The notes below the pieces were generated by a model that saw only the letters and a list, made by a program, of their open reading frames with translations, searched no databases and was not told where the DNA came from. Below, piece after piece: positions 41,165 to 53,929 of a stretch of DNA of 60,000 bases. Position 1 is the stretch's first letter, and every line of letters begins with the position of its first letter. The position numbers and the translations under genes are program-made. Source of the stretch: Antedon mediterranea (lineage: Eukaryota; Echinodermata; Crinoidea; Comatulida; Antedonidae); NCBI RefSeq assembly GCF_964355755.1, contig NC_092675.1:9005312-9065311 (forward strand), given 5' to 3'.

Positions 41165-43606
41165 TACAATTTTCATAGAAAGAATGTCTTCCCCCTCCCC
41201 CCACCTTGGTACCTTCTGTTTAAAAAAGTTCTGAATCGATTTTCATCATTATTTTTTCATAATCGATCAGTTCTCAGCACTATGTCAAATATCAATACAA
41301 ACAAAATTTGGTTTTGAATATCATAGAAATTGGAGTGGGGTTCGTTTTCATGGCCTATCTAACATTTTCAACCCCCCTGTGAAAGAAAGTCCCCCTCTGT
41401 TTAAAGAAATTCTGAATCGATATTCTTCATTATTTTTTCATAATCGATCAGTTCTCAAGACTATGTCAATTATTAATACAAAATGAATTTGGTTTTAAAT
41501 CAGAATATCATAGAAATTGCAGGGGGGGGGGGGTTTGTTTTCATGGCCTATCTAAAATTTTCAACCCCCCTGTGAAGGAATGACCCCCCTTTGTTTAAAG
41601 AAGTTCTGAATCGATATTCATCATTATTTTTTCATAATCTATCAGTTCTCAACACTATGTCAATTTTCAATACAAAAAAAATTGGTTTTAAATGCGATTA
41701 TCACAGAAATTGGAGGGGGGTTCGTTTTCATGACCTATCTAAAATGTTCAACCCCCCTGTGAAAGAATGACCCCCCTCTGTTTAAAGAAGTTCTGAATCG
41801 ATATTCTTCATTATTTTTTCATAATCGATCAGTTCTCAACACTATGTCAATTATTAATACAAAATGAATTTGGTTTTAAATCAGAATATCATAGAAATTG
41901 GAGGGGGTTTGTTTTCATGGCCTATCTAAAATGTTCAACCTCCCTGTGAAGGAATGACCCCCCTTTGTTTAAAGAAGTTATGAATCGATATTCATCATTA
42001 TTTTTTCATAATCTATCAGTTCTCAACACTATGTCAATTTTCAATACAAAAAAAAATTGGTTTTAAATGCGATTATCACAGAAATTGGAGGGGGGTTCGT
42101 TTTCATGGCCTATCTAAAATGTTCAACCCCCCTGTGAAAGAATGACCCCCCTCTGTTTAAAGAAGTTCTGAATCGATATTCTTCATTATTTTTTCATAAT
42201 CGATCAGTTCTCAACACTATGTCAATTATTAATACAAAATGAATTTGGTTTTAAATCAGAATATCATAGAAATTGGAGGGGGTTTGTTTTCATGGCCTAT
42301 CTAAAATGTTCAACCTCCCTGTGAAGGAATGACCCCCCTTTGTTTAAAGAAGTTCTGAATCGATATTCATCATTATTTTTTCATAATCGATCAGTTCTCA
42401 ACACTATATCAATTATTAATACAAAATGAATTTGGTTTTAAATCAGAATATCATAGAAATTGGAGGGGGGGTTTGTTTTCATGGCCTATCTAAAATGTTC
42501 AACCCCCCTGTGAAGGAATGACCCCCCTTTGTTTAAAGAAGTTCTGAATCGATATTCATCATTATTTTTTCATAATCGATCAGATCTCAACACTATGTCA
42601 ATTATCAATACAAAACAAAATTGGTTTTAAATGCGATTATCACAGAAATTGGAGGGGGGGGGGGTTCGTTTTCATGGCCTATCTAAAATGTTCAACACCC
42701 CTGTGAAAGAATGACCCCCCTTTGTTTAAAGAAGTTCTGAATCAATATTCATCATTATTTTTTCATAATCGATCAGTTCTCAACACTATGTCAATTATCA
42801 ATACAAAATGAATTTGGTTTTACATCAGAATATCATAGAAATTGGAGGGGGGTTTGTTTTCATGGCCTATCTAAAATTTTCAACCCCCCTGTGAAGGAAT
42901 GACCCCCTTTGTTTAAAGAAGTTCTGAATCGATATTCATCATTATTTTTTCATAATCGATCAGTTCTCAACACTATGTCAAATATCAATAAAACAACATT
43001 TGGTTTTAAATCAGAATATCATAGAAATTGGAGGGGGGTTCGTTTTTATGGCCTATCTAAAATTTCCAACCCCCTGTGAAGGAATGACCCCCCTTTGTTT
43101 AAAGAAGTTCTGAATCGATATTCATCATTATTTTTTCATAATCGATCAGTTCTCAACACTATGTCAATTATCAATACAAAATAAATTTGGTTTTACATCA
43201 GAATATCATAGAAATTGGAGGGGGTTCGTTTTCATGGCCTATCTAAAATTTTCAACCCCCCTGTGAAGGAATGACCCCCTTTGTTTAGAGAAGTTCTGAA
43301 TCGATATTCATCATTATTTTTTCATAATCGATCAGTTCTCAACACTATGTCAAATATCAATAAAACAAAATTTGGTTTTAAATCAGAATATCATAGAAAT
43401 TGGAGGGGGGGGGGTTCGTTTTCGTGGCCTATCTAAAATTTCCAACCCCCCTGTGAAGGAATGACCCCCCTTTGTTTAAAGAAGTTCTGAATCGATATTC
43501 ATCATTATTTTTTCATAATCGATCAGTTCTCAACACTATGTCAATTATCAATACAAAAAAAAATGGTTTTAAATGCGATTATCACAGAAATTGGGTGGGG
43601 GTTCTT
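41165..43606. repeat. Satellite-like array, about 13 units of ~188 bp
   Basis: The phrase AAGTTCTGAATCGATATTCA followed by TTTTTTCATAATCGATCAG and a G-run flanked by TCATAGAAATTGGAGG recurs about every 188 bp: near 41,228, 41,410, 41,605, 41,790, 41,978, 42,166, 42,352, 42,541, 42,735, 42,920, 43,108, 43,290 and 43,485. The first units are the most diverged. Two subtypes (TTTTAAATGCGATTATCACAG and TTTTAAATCAGAATATCATAG) alternate in places, suggesting higher-order expansion. No ORF. Confidence 0.9.
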
Positions 43607-43611
43607 TCCAC

Positions 43612-43985
43612 AGCATATAACCAGATAGGCCTACTTCTTAAGGTTGATTAATGGCTAAAATATCTAATCCAAAATCTGTCATTCTTAAATTGTTTTATGA
43701 TGTTAAAGGTCGAGGGGTTGGTAGACTTCATTCTTTTGAAAATATTTTTTTTCTTTTAAATAAACAACTGGTCAATCAGCTAGTAATATTGCAGGTCACC
43801 GGTACTGTCAGTATACAGTTGTTAAATTTTATAATATTGAACATTTTAAACTACATCACATTACACAATCTAAAATGTTTGTTTAAAAAAAAACTTATCT
43901 AGGCTCACTTCTGCACATGCATTTTAATATGTAACATCTTGTATTTTTATGTATGCGTAGAGAATTGTTTAAAATAAACGAAACG
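43612..43985 (+). mobile_element. Retroposon 3' end inserted at the edge of the satellite
   Basis: A block ending with TTTAAAATAAACGAAACGAA (tail-like repetition) separates the last full satellite unit from a piece resembling the array (TGTTCAACCCCCTGTGA at 43,988). A short open frame ends FKKKLI, reminiscent of a LINE C-terminus, but too little remains to assign a family. Confidence 0.4.
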
Positions 43986-44046
43986 AAATGTTCAACCCCC
44001 TGTGACGAAATTTAGGTTTACTATGTTAATAATATCTATCGAATCT

Positions 44047-46860
44047 ATCTGATTCGTCACTGTTCTCATCATCCGATTCTGTTGGAAGAATCTCCCTTTC
44101 ACACCAAAGGCCCCAGCAAATCGTTATCGCCAACGCACCATCCGTTATTGTCTTGGGGTTTCGGCAACTCGTAAATCGGCGTTAGTGCGAGCTTCCAGAT
44201 CATGACTTGATAGTTCGATCGTGCGTCGTATATGTTTTATGCAAGCATCTACGCGACGGTGGAAAGTTAGCTAAATCAATGTTTTTTAACACTGATTATC
44301 CGTCTTTTTCCTTGCATTTCCTGCGAAGAAAGTAAAATCTAAGTTCATCGGTACGTACCCGTTGCTTTCGATCGGGATCCATATAAGACAGCGATGTTTT
44401 TTTTATGTTGTTACATTTTGTTTCGTCCATTATTAAGTCCTATTCGATACAGGCAGTGGCAGGAATCGACGAATAACCAATCTCACCAGTTTAGCCACTG
44501 AAATCACCCCAAGTCGATGTAATGCCATTCTAGGGCTGCATGCGTTCACAAAGTGCGGCACGACCAGCGCTTTCAAGGGAAAAGGAAAATTAAAGGCCAT
44601 TAAACTTGTCGAAAAATATCCAAAATTTGAAGAGGTTTTCAAGAAAGTAGGAGAAAGTTGGAAAGGAGAAGAAGAGTTAATGTTGGAACTGGAATAGTTC
44701 ACGTGCCTGTTATTATATGGATTCCGTTCGAAAGCAAGGAGTAGGCCTACCGATGAACTTAGATTTGACTTTTTTCGCAGGAAATGCAAGAAAAAAAACC
44801 GGAATAATCAGTGTTAAAAATACATTGATTTAAAAATTAGCTAACTTTCCACCGTCGCGTAGATGCTTTTTTTTCCTCTTTTGTGGCACAAACACCACTT
44901 TTATTCACATTCATGTTATCTCATATTACATAAAATCGTATTATTTAACTTGTAAATATCGTTACAGTTCATAAGTAACATTTTTACATATATGAATTCT
45001 GTATTACTCCTTTTTTTCATTAATGTTCTTATATTTTGTTATACACTTGACAGGATCATCATTATCATCTATCCCGTTTAAAAATAGTTCACACATTTTC
45101 ATTTGTTTGTTTTCATTTTACAACCCGGATTATACAATATATTTATATACATGATAAAAAAAAACAATAATAGCTCAGTACCACCAGTAACCCGTATCAC
45201 TGTAATTCTTTTTCGGTTGATCGTATCAAATTAGAAATTATATTATCATAATCTTATTTCTTAAAGCTACCCATTTTTCTATACTTGTTTCTTTATTGTT
45301 ATATGTTTCACATTCAACATTATATAACATATTGCTTTTAAATGAATTCCATAAAGATTTACCCACTGGCTTATTTAGTGCAGATAACATTTTTATTCTA
45401 TAAATAGTAAATGCTGCAAAAGTGTAAATATAATCTATTAGCTTATCTCCCGTTCCTATTATTAATTGTTTAAATGATAAATTATTGTGATTTAAACTTA
45501 CAAAGATACTAAGCATTTTCCTCCAATATTTCTGAATAAATCTACAACTAAAAAACAAATGATTTTCATTTTCAATTTCTCCACATTTGTCACACGTTTG
45601 TGTTTCCTTAACTTTCCACTGATACAGCCGTTTGTTGGTAGGCAGTATTCTATGTAACATCTTATAATTGAATTGTGCTAGTTTCTTATCTTTCATTTTA
45701 CATACTTTCCGTAACCAAGAAGTTTTCCAATCAATGTTGTTATCATTGAAGTACTCTTCCCATTTTAGTTGTGACATTGGAGTAATGAAATATTCTTTCA
45801 CAAACCATGAGTATATTAGTTTGGTAGTATTAATCTCATACTTGGTCCCAAACAAATCCATCATTATCATCACAATTGAAAATATCTACCTCCTTAATAA
45901 TACGTTTCCATTGAATTGGTATTGCCTTAATAATGCACAAATACTCATTTAACCAGTTTGTTTTACATTGTAGTTTCACCAGTATTTCGTTTGATGTTAA
46001 AAAAGTGTTCTTATTAACAATGTCTTTAATACTGATAATGCCACTGTCAATCCAATGCTTGTAGAAAAGCGATTTTTTTTTTAGTTTAACGTAGTGGTTT
46101 CCCCACAGTTGCTCATTCATTATATTATTATCGTTATAAGTTTCAGGTTTTTTTTTAGAGATTCTGTTATAATTTATGTAGGCTTTTATCATATTTTTGT
46201 AAAACAGTGGAATTTTATCAGAATTAACATCAATAATGTTATAACATGACATATTAAGTAAAACATTAACATCACATATTTTTTTAATATAATACATTGG
46301 AATATTTTTCTATTTAGCACCATCATCATTCATAATTCTTTTTAGCCAGCCACACATGAGTGCGTTAACATGAAGAGTAAAATCAGGCATTTTAATGCCT
46401 CCCATCTCAACATCACCAATAGAGTTTTTCTTTTTATCTTTTCCCTTTTATTGTTCCAAATAAAATTATATATTAGATTTGTAACATGTGTATATACATA
46501 TTTTGGAACATCAGTGATATTTGCAGCATATGTTAATTTAGATAGTCGCGTAGATGCTTGCATCAACATATACGACGCACGATGATCGAACTATCAAGTC
46601 AGGATCTGTGGAGGCTCGCACTAACACCGATTTTACGAGTTGCAGAAACCCCAAGACAATAACGGATGGTGCGTTGGCGATAACGATTTGCATGGGGCCT
46701 TTGTGGTGTGAAAGCGAGATTCTTCCAACAGAATTGAACGAGCGATTGCTGAGAACGACTCCTTTAACTCGGATGATGAGAACAGTGACGAATCAGATAG
46801 TGAGAGCGAAGAAGACAATTAATTACCGAAAACGTGACAAAAAATAGGCTTAAATCAATT
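44047..46860 (+). pseudogene. Foldback of a decayed coding fragment, split by an L1-like element
   Basis: The centre (44,440-44,720, plus strand) encodes, in one broken frame, AILGLHAFTKCGTTSAF, then KGKLKAIKLVEKYPKFEEVF and ELMLELE. I recall similar GLHAFT-C-TTSAF text from uncharacterised, often repeated invertebrate and fish proteins. Inner arms at 44,241-44,385 and 44,713-44,868 are inverted copies. Outer arms at 44,047-44,240 and 46,545-46,800 are inverted copies too, now separated by a LINE. The right arm ends with an acidic C-terminus (DENSDESDSESEEDN) and a stop. No intact protein remains. Confidence 0.6.
44869..46544 (-). mobile_element. 5'-truncated L1-like LINE with 15-bp target duplication
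   Basis: GTCGCGTAGATGCTT occurs at 44,854-44,868 and 46,545-46,559. A T-run (poly-A on the minus strand) lies at the left end. The minus strand encodes TNLIYNFIWNNKREKIKRK, a GWLKRIMN block, LPTNKRLYQWKVKETQTCDK and CGEIENENHLFFSCRF, the post-RT part of an L1/Tx1-type protein with its Cys-His knuckle. A stop near 46,310 and frame breaks make it inactive. Confidence 0.8.
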
Positions 46861-47795
46861 TGTTTCTTTTCTTTTTTAATAGGGTGCTTAAAGCAGCGCT
46901 AAGTAAACATATTCATAATGATTTATCAGAAAAAAGTAACAATTATTTTATATTATTATATAATTATTATTATATCGTTACAGACCGCGTAAACAGCTTT
47001 TTCTAATTTCATACCGCCGGTACATCTACAATTCGCAAAATGTACATAGTAAGTAATAATGCCCTTGATTCGATTCCTTCCTTAAATTGTATTTCTGAAT
47101 GAATGAATATAACAACAAAAAGCTTGTGAAGTGCCAGTGTATCAATACTTATAGAGGGCGCTATTACATTGTATGGAAGGTCACTTCAGATGACATGCAA
47201 AAATCACAATTTCCCTTTGTTTTTCATATTTATTTGACTTATTTTTTATCAAAATGACTTGTTATATATGTGATACATAATAATACAATGTAATACAGAT
47301 AATTAATACCATATTCGTACATTTAAAATTCACTTTTTAATACGAACGCAAATATCGACAATGGCGTGACATTCACTTATGCCCCATGACGTCATTTTTC
47401 GATGAAAACAAACCACGACGAAAGGAAGCAAAAACTGCGTATACAAACTTCATTTTCTCTACAAATCCCAACTTTTACGCGACGCAACATCAATAAATGA
47501 TCTTTACATAATGTTTAGAACCTACGGTGAGAATCTCGTTGACTACTAACGTTATGCAGGTGAAGGTGATATTTTACTGGACTAACACATAAAGACTAGA
47601 GGGGGGGTTGAAAATTATGGGCGTATTTATGTTAATAAATAACCGATGACGTCATTTGATTGACACAAGGGGGGTTGAGAATTATGGGGAGGTTGGATTT
47701 CTTAGAACAACGACTGGAGCATTTTCTACTTCTCTACGGAGCGCCAATTATGCCTTTATTAACACCAAAAATAAAAATAGTTCTAACGGTAATTG
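46861..47795. other. Non-coding stretch
   Basis: AT-rich, with two GGGGGTTGA(A/G)AATTATGGG copies at about 47,601 and 47,671. Nothing else was recognised; the short open frame near 47,656 is not convincing. Confidence 0.5.
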
Positions 47796-48116
47796 GTCCA
47801 GTGGACCACACTTGGCACCAGTGAAGCGCAGTGATATAAAATAGAAATAATCACTTAAGTTTCAATATATTTCCGTATGTTAATACACTTAGCTCAAGTG
47901 GACCCAATTTGGCACCAGTGGAGCACAGTGATATTATAAAATAGAAATAAAGTCACTCAATTTTAATATGTTTTTTTATGTTCCACTGTGCTCAAGTGAA
48001 CCCAAATTGTCACCAGTGGAGCACAGTGATTTAAAATAGAAATAAAGGTCACTAAATTTTAATATCTTTTCATATTTTTCAATACACGGTGCTCAAGTGG
48101 ACCCAATTTGTATTCG
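47796..48116. repeat. Tandem repeat, ~98-bp unit, 3+ copies
   Basis: Units start AAGTGGACCCAATTTGGCAC and contain CAGTGGAGCACAGTGAT and AAATAGAAATAA. Starts at about 47,800, 47,896, 47,994 and 48,095. Confidence 0.85.
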
Positions 48117-48329
48117 GGTAGCAACGGAAATGTACTGGACTAAGCCTATTGGATTGTAAGGTGGTAGACCCATCCCATATTGCACTAATAACTAAATTTG
48201 CCACTGCTACCATTATATAAACAAATAACACAAGTAAGATGCAGTTTACTGTTCTCAAATATAGTTGTTTAGTATACTTGAGCGCAGTGATAAAGAATAT
48301 GGATAAACTTAACAATCTATATATAAATT

Positions 48330-49400
48330 TAAGTAAGGGCAAAATTCGGTAAATCGCGCGTTATTTTTACTCGGTAGTATATAAAGTTGGTTCATACGTT
48401 CGGTACTGATTTTAACCACCTAACATAACCCTGTTTACTAATTAAGTTGAGTTAGATAACTAGTTATTGATGATTAAAACGAATTTAGGTTCAACGAACG
48501 TGGTATACACTGTCTAATGGATGTCGATGTTGAAAAATACCCGTACGAGGATGCTTCGCATTTAACTATCTCCTTCTACGATAATTGTTTTAATAGCTGA
48601 AAACCGGTCAAACAGCTCGAGTACAGCGTCATAATGTTGAAGACAAGCCGATTTCTTTTTAAAAAAAATACTATTTTGATTTGCTAATACGTTTATACAA
48701 AATAATTGCTTGGCAATGAATGGAACATTCCAAGTCTCAGCCTCCCATTAGTACTGCCATTATGGTATAACACAAGTAGGTAAATTTATGGGCCCTTAGA
48801 GGATAAACTTAAAACTTTTAGATAGTATTGTAATATACTGTAGTTATCTATACAATATATAAATTTTACGTAAGGCCAAAATACGGTAAATCGCGCGTTA
48901 TTTCTAGAATGTTTACTCGATGGTATATAAAGTTAGTTAGAATCTCGGTACTGATTTTAACCACCTGATGTAACCCTGTTTACTAATTAAATTGAGTTAG
49001 ATAATTAGTTATTGACGATTAAAACGAATTTGGGTTCAACGATTTGCCCCAAATAGGGATGTTTTCCGATCGTGGTATTCACTGTCTTATGGATGTCCTC
49101 ATGAAAAATACCTGCACACCATAATACGAGGATGCTTCACATTTTCCTATCTCCTCCTACGATAATTGTTTTTAATAGCTGAAAACCGGTTGAACAGTTC
49201 GAGTACAGTATCATAATGTTGAAGACAGGCCGATTTTCTTTAAAAAATACTATTTTGATAGATTTAATATACGTTTATACAAATGTATTGATTTGCGATG
49301 AATGGAACATTCCAATCTCTCAGACTCCCAGTTTGTAGGTAAATTTATGAGCCCTTGGTTTAACACAAGTAGGTAAATTTATGGGCCCTTGGAGAATAAA
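48330..49400 (-). repeat. Two partial copies of the dispersed family
   Basis: Both copies (48,330-48,770 and 48,855-49,330) read, on the plus strand, from the GGCAAAAT-CGGTAAATCGCGCG block through GTTCGGTACTGATTTTAACC-like text to GAATGGAACATTCCAA, which is the inverse of 13,930-14,385. They are joined head to tail by a short ATGGGCCCTTxGA spacer that also repeats near 49,345-49,395, suggesting tandem expansion of a composite unit. Confidence 0.7.
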
Positions 49401-49779
49401 ACTTATATATAGTATTTCAATACTTTGACAATATGTGGTTACTGTTAGATATATAAACAAAATATACAAAGAACATTTATTACTGTGACTGTGGGTAGGT
49501 AGATTACTAACAGTTGCTTCTCAACGTTTTTGTATTAATTAATAATTATAAAAAATATAAACGTCGTAGTGGTGTATCGTTACATGTACTTTACTATTTC
49601 AATCGACTATAACAGTTTTAAAAAAGTATTATAAATCGTAAATGTTTTACTGTGTTTAGTAGTATATTATTGATAGGCCTATAAAACATTTAAAACAATA
49701 TTTCGTTACTGAGTGGATAGAGAATATATTTAAAAATTGTTCTTCCCATCCTCTTCCCCATCCTCAACTCTAATGTTAA

Positions 49780-50905
49780 TATAAATTCCAGGGTGCTAAT
49801 TTTACGTAAATCATCGTGTCTATTTATTCGTTTCTGTAAACGACACTGTACTATAGTCCTTTTTTTTTACGCTGAAATTACTGTGTATTCGAGAACCATT
49901 TGTGGACACGACCTAGATGGTACGCGACCGAAGCGAGCGTACCATCCAGTAATTATAAGTAGTGTACGCTGTATATCAAATTTTGACCATTTTTGGTCCC
50001 CATTTGAAGCGCAAATTTCTTACTGTGAGTGCGGGTACTGTTAGAAATATAAACACATATACAAATAAACGTTATTACCGTCAGTTGCTTTTAAACGTTT
50101 GTATCTATTATTATATAAATTTACGTAAGGGCAAAAATCGGTAAATCGCGCGTTATTTCTAGAATGTTTACTCGATGGTATGTAAAGTTGGTTCGTACTT
50201 TCGGTACTGATTTTAACCACCTGATGTAACCCAGTTTACTAATTAAATTGAGTTAGATAATTACGGTAGTTATTGACGATTAAAACGAATTTAGGTTCAA
50301 CGATTTTCCCCAAATAGGGGTGTTTTCTATTCGTGGTATACACTGTTTAATGGATGTCCGTCTTGAAAAATACCCGCAGATAATAATACGAGGATGCTTC
50401 GCATTTTCCTATCTCCTCCTACGATAATTGTTTTTAATGGCTGAAAACCGGTTGAACAGCTCGAGTACAGCATCATAATGTTGAAGACAGGCCGATTTTC
50501 TTTAAAAAATACTATTTTGATAGATCTAATATACGTTTATACAAATTGCGATGAATGGAACATTCCAATCTCTGTTCCACAAGCGTCTATTCCCTCAGGC
50601 GTCGTAAAGGCAAGTACTGTATACTCATAACAGAAATTCGATCCATTTTTTTTTCAATCTGTGCTGCAGAGGTTGGATATAATTTTTGTTTAACGGATAA
50701 TGAGCTAGCGTTTTCACTCGCCGTGTATTATGTACACATCTTTATTATTGCATGAGTTAAACCACCCACAAGATCACCCTTCCCTCACCGGCATGAGTAG
50801 CGTTGTAAAACCAGTAGAGGATAGGCCTACGGAACATCACATACCCTAAACGCAGAACAACTTTGGTGGGTAGGGTAGGAACCAACTTAAGTATGAATTG
50901 GCTCT
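49780..50905 (-). repeat. Longest minus copy of the dispersed family, rearranged
   Basis: 50,105-50,905 is the inverse of about 14,390-13,560 (TTACGTAAGGGCAAAAATCG to AGAAACAATTGAAAACC). 49,780-49,950 is the inverse of 13,520-13,330 (TTAGCACCCTGG, GTTTCTGTAAACGACA, GAGAACCATTTGTGG). In the plus copy the two parts are adjacent, whereas here their order is exchanged. Confidence 0.65.
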
Positions 50906-51366
50906 AAGAAACAATTGAAAACCATTAGGCCTACTAATTAAGTTGAGTTAGATAATTTAATATTTATTGACGATTAAATCGAATTTATGATTTTCCCCGA
51001 ATAGAGGTGGTTTTCACAAATTGTTTTACATTTTATAAACATATACACGTCGTGTGAGGTTCTTTCTTTAGATTTTGAAGAATGATTTGTGTTACAGGTT
51101 GACACATGAGTCAAATGCTCAAGATATCGGCTAACGCCATGAGACCATTGGCTTATCAATGAATAATAAATACAGTACTACTTTCGTTCAATTGAAATCG
51201 GAATCTGACCGTTTCATTAAATTGGGTGTGATTAGGCCTAAACATATAATAATTTATTAAAAAGGTACAATAAAAACAAATGCATCAGAGGCGTAAAGAA
51301 CCCACGGTCAATATCATGTAAAATGTATATGGTATAAGCACTGTGGAAGGGGTAATTATTATTAAA
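50906..51366. other. Non-coding stretch
   Basis: Contains another short piece of the dispersed family (AAGTTGAGTTAGATAATTTA near 50,940). No gene seen. Confidence 0.45.
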
Positions 51367-51590
51367 CTGGAAAATTCGGCTTATCAACAAATAAATACTT
51401 TCGTTTAAAATGTAAAATAAGACTGCAAAATTGGGCTTATCAAAAAATAAATACTTTCGTTCAAAATGTAAAATAAGACTGCACAGTTGGGCTTATCAAC
51501 AAATAAAATACTTTTTTTTTCAAAATGTAAAATTAAGACTGGAAAATTGGGCTTATAAACAAATAAATACTTTTTTTCAAAATGTAAGAA
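51367..51590. repeat. Tandem repeat, ~56-60-bp unit, 4 copies
   Basis: Units contain AAAATTGGGCTTATCAACAA, then ATAAATACTTTCGTT, then AAAATGTAAAATAAGACTG. Starts at about 51,367, 51,423, 51,479 and 51,539. The open frame across it is a by-product of the repetition. Confidence 0.85.
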
Positions 51591-51614
51591 AACATTTTTT
51601 AAATATAATCCTTA

Positions 51615-51763
51615 AGCTCTGTCTATACTATCAAACTAAATATGATGTGCCCATATTATATAGACATGACGATGTCCACTATGATATTCGGGCATATCAC
51701 TACCATATTTGGGCACATCATACTTTTTTTGTTAAACTAGTTGGGACAGTGTAGACACAGAAC
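51615..51763. mobile_element. Short MITE
   Basis: The left end CTCTGTCTATACTATCAAAC is mirrored by GTTTAAC...GTGTAGACACAGA on the right, and GATGTGCCCATATT faces ATTTGGGCACATCAT. About 150 bp, AT-rich centre, no ORF. This pattern resembles MITEs I recall from marine invertebrate genomes. Confidence 0.65.
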
Positions 51764-52395
51764 TATGTGATCGAAACATAAGTCGGAATTGGACTGACGC
51801 GATTGATTTAATTGGGTATTTTTATTAATGTAATGATTCATTAAAAACTATAATACCGATACGTGTTTGGTATTGATCAATGGTGCAAAAAACCCTGAGA
51901 AATAATGGTATAACGCGATTTGGTGATAGCTTAGTAGCAATAATACAACCCATATACTATTATTATAAATACCTATTACAAATCCATTCATATAACTTTT
52001 CATCGGAACCGAAAATGTATAAATGTTATTCTACAGACAGTAATTATATATTCAAAAGCCATATTATTATTATTATCAATACCTAAATGCGATAGTAATA
52101 ACCACATAAACATAAATTATTCCCAGTACAAGTTTGTGCGTTTAATTCTAGAAAGAAACGACTGTGCTGACAGGCCAATGACATAAATCACAAGTAAAGT
52201 CCCAATTGTTCACTTGCGTTTTGATTGGCCGACCTATTATATTAGATTAATGAAGACTGTCCAGTCAAAAAGTTACGCGGCGTTTTTTGTAAGAAATATT
52301 TCTTGTTATACTATTGCTTTTGAAATACAACAGCGCCACCTATTTTGTACTTTCGCCGCGAAAATGAATGTTATGACTGGTTTCGCGATGAAAGT
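51764..52395. other. Non-coding stretch with a dispersed-family fragment
   Basis: Bases 52,205-52,385 resemble 13,145-13,335, including TATACTATTGCTTTTGAAAT and AACAGCGCCACCTATTTTGT. No gene seen. Confidence 0.55.
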
Positions 52396-53885
52396 ACATA
52401 TTTAGAAAGATATATATGTACTAATTTAGATCAAAAGGCATTTAAATTAGCTATTAGATCATTTATAGAGTTTTGATTAATTAATGAGAACATAATATCT
52501 ACAAGACATGGAATCGTTGGAAAAAATTTGATTATGATGAAGATGAGTTCCAGTTGCCTGTCGAAGTTTCTGCTGCCTTTCAGCCTAGCTAGTACAGGTC
52601 TCTTATATATTATTATATCAACAATTTTGATCGTGTTGTATATAGAGATATCCTTTGGAGAAGTATCGGCCTTCCGACTATTAACTATGCTTGTGCTGTA
52701 TGTGTTAATACAAATACTAAAGACATACAAAGGATTGAGTCTCTTCAATTACAAATGGCGCGAACAATTCTTAAAAGCGAGTAGAAGCACTGCAAAAGAG
52801 GCACTTTATGGCGATCTAGGTTGGCAACCAATTAAAGTAACTCAGGATATTTTTAAAGCAAAATATATAAGAAATGTTTTGTGTATGGAAATGTATTCGT
52901 TGGCCAAAACTTATATTAAATACAATTATTAGACATAAGAATTTTAATTCAAGGTACCAATTTATTAATGAATTTGAAAAAACTTGTGATTATATTAAGT
53001 TCGATTTCAATGCCATTCTTAATGATATATGTACAGGTACTGATATTGATATAACTGGGTCAAGCCATTTGAAAATACAATTAAACAATCGTATTCTACT
53101 TTTTGGAAACAAGAAGTAAGGCCTATTAAGAAAATCATCTTTGCTTGATTACTCTTTGATAAAAGATTCACCTGGCCTAGAACCTTACCTACTGGATAAA
53201 ACAGATTTTTATGGCTCAAGTTTAAAATTTAAACTTCATTCAAACATTTTACCACTTGGAAAAATTACAAAATAAGTGGAACATTGATAATCTAAATGAC
53301 AAGTGTAAGGTTTGTGGGTCAAGTGAAGATGTTAAACATTTCCTGTTTATTTGTAATAAGTTACATTGTATTAGAATGGAAGAATTACAAACACTTCAAC
53401 GTACACTTATTGCAATAAATTGTGTAGATACTTGGGTAAATTTTATTTCTGGTGACCTATCTATTAAGGTTCAATATGTCCTAGGAAGCACGTTATTCCA
53501 TAAAAATAACTCTCACGACATTTATGCTGTATTTGACAGTTATTGTAAAATGTACACAAGCCGTGCTTGGAAATTAAGAAATGCAATTGTATTACAACTT
53601 TGAACTGTTTTATTTTTTTTTAAAGTGTTTTCTTTTCCATTGCTGTTGCAAAATTAGTAGTTGTATTAGTGTAGTTTTAGTTTGTAAATAAGTTTTGTAA
53701 TAGCGTCGAGTCAGATTTTATGTCATTATCTCAAATATGTTTTATTTTCGTTTCAGTTTTTATTTTTCATTGTGTTTGTATTGAATTTTGTAATTGGTAT
53801 GGACGCACCATCTACGCATGTGTGCCACTGTTAAAAAAGTGTTGTTCCAAATAAATATTATTATTATTATTAGTATTATTATATC
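52396..53885 (+). mobile_element. 5'-truncated LINE, C-terminal half
   Basis: Read across frames it encodes LPTINYACAVCVNTNTKDIQ, SLQLQMARTILKASRSTAKE and ALYGDLGWQPIKVTQDIFKA, then a Cys-His knuckle (CKVCGSSEDVKHFLFIC at about 53,305) and a C-terminal RAWKLRNAIV. It ends with an (ATT)n tail at about 53,850-53,882. Frameshifts interrupt it. The remnant at 15,340-15,700 belongs to the same or a close family. Confidence 0.75.
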
Positions 53886-53929
53886 GACCGCAGTCGACCA
53901 TCTTCATCAATCAGACATCAGCATAGCTA

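Noticed and set aside
41165-43606. Regularly spaced repeats that might suggest a CRISPR array
   Set aside because: The units are ~188-bp head-to-tail satellite copies without unique spacers, in eukaryotic DNA.
44433-44789. 118-codon minus-strand open frame
   Set aside because: It is antisense to the protein-like plus-strand fragment containing GLHAFTKCGTTSAF and is a shadow of it.
51431-51754. 107-codon open frame
   Set aside because: Produced by the 56-60-bp tandem repeat and the adjoining MITE.
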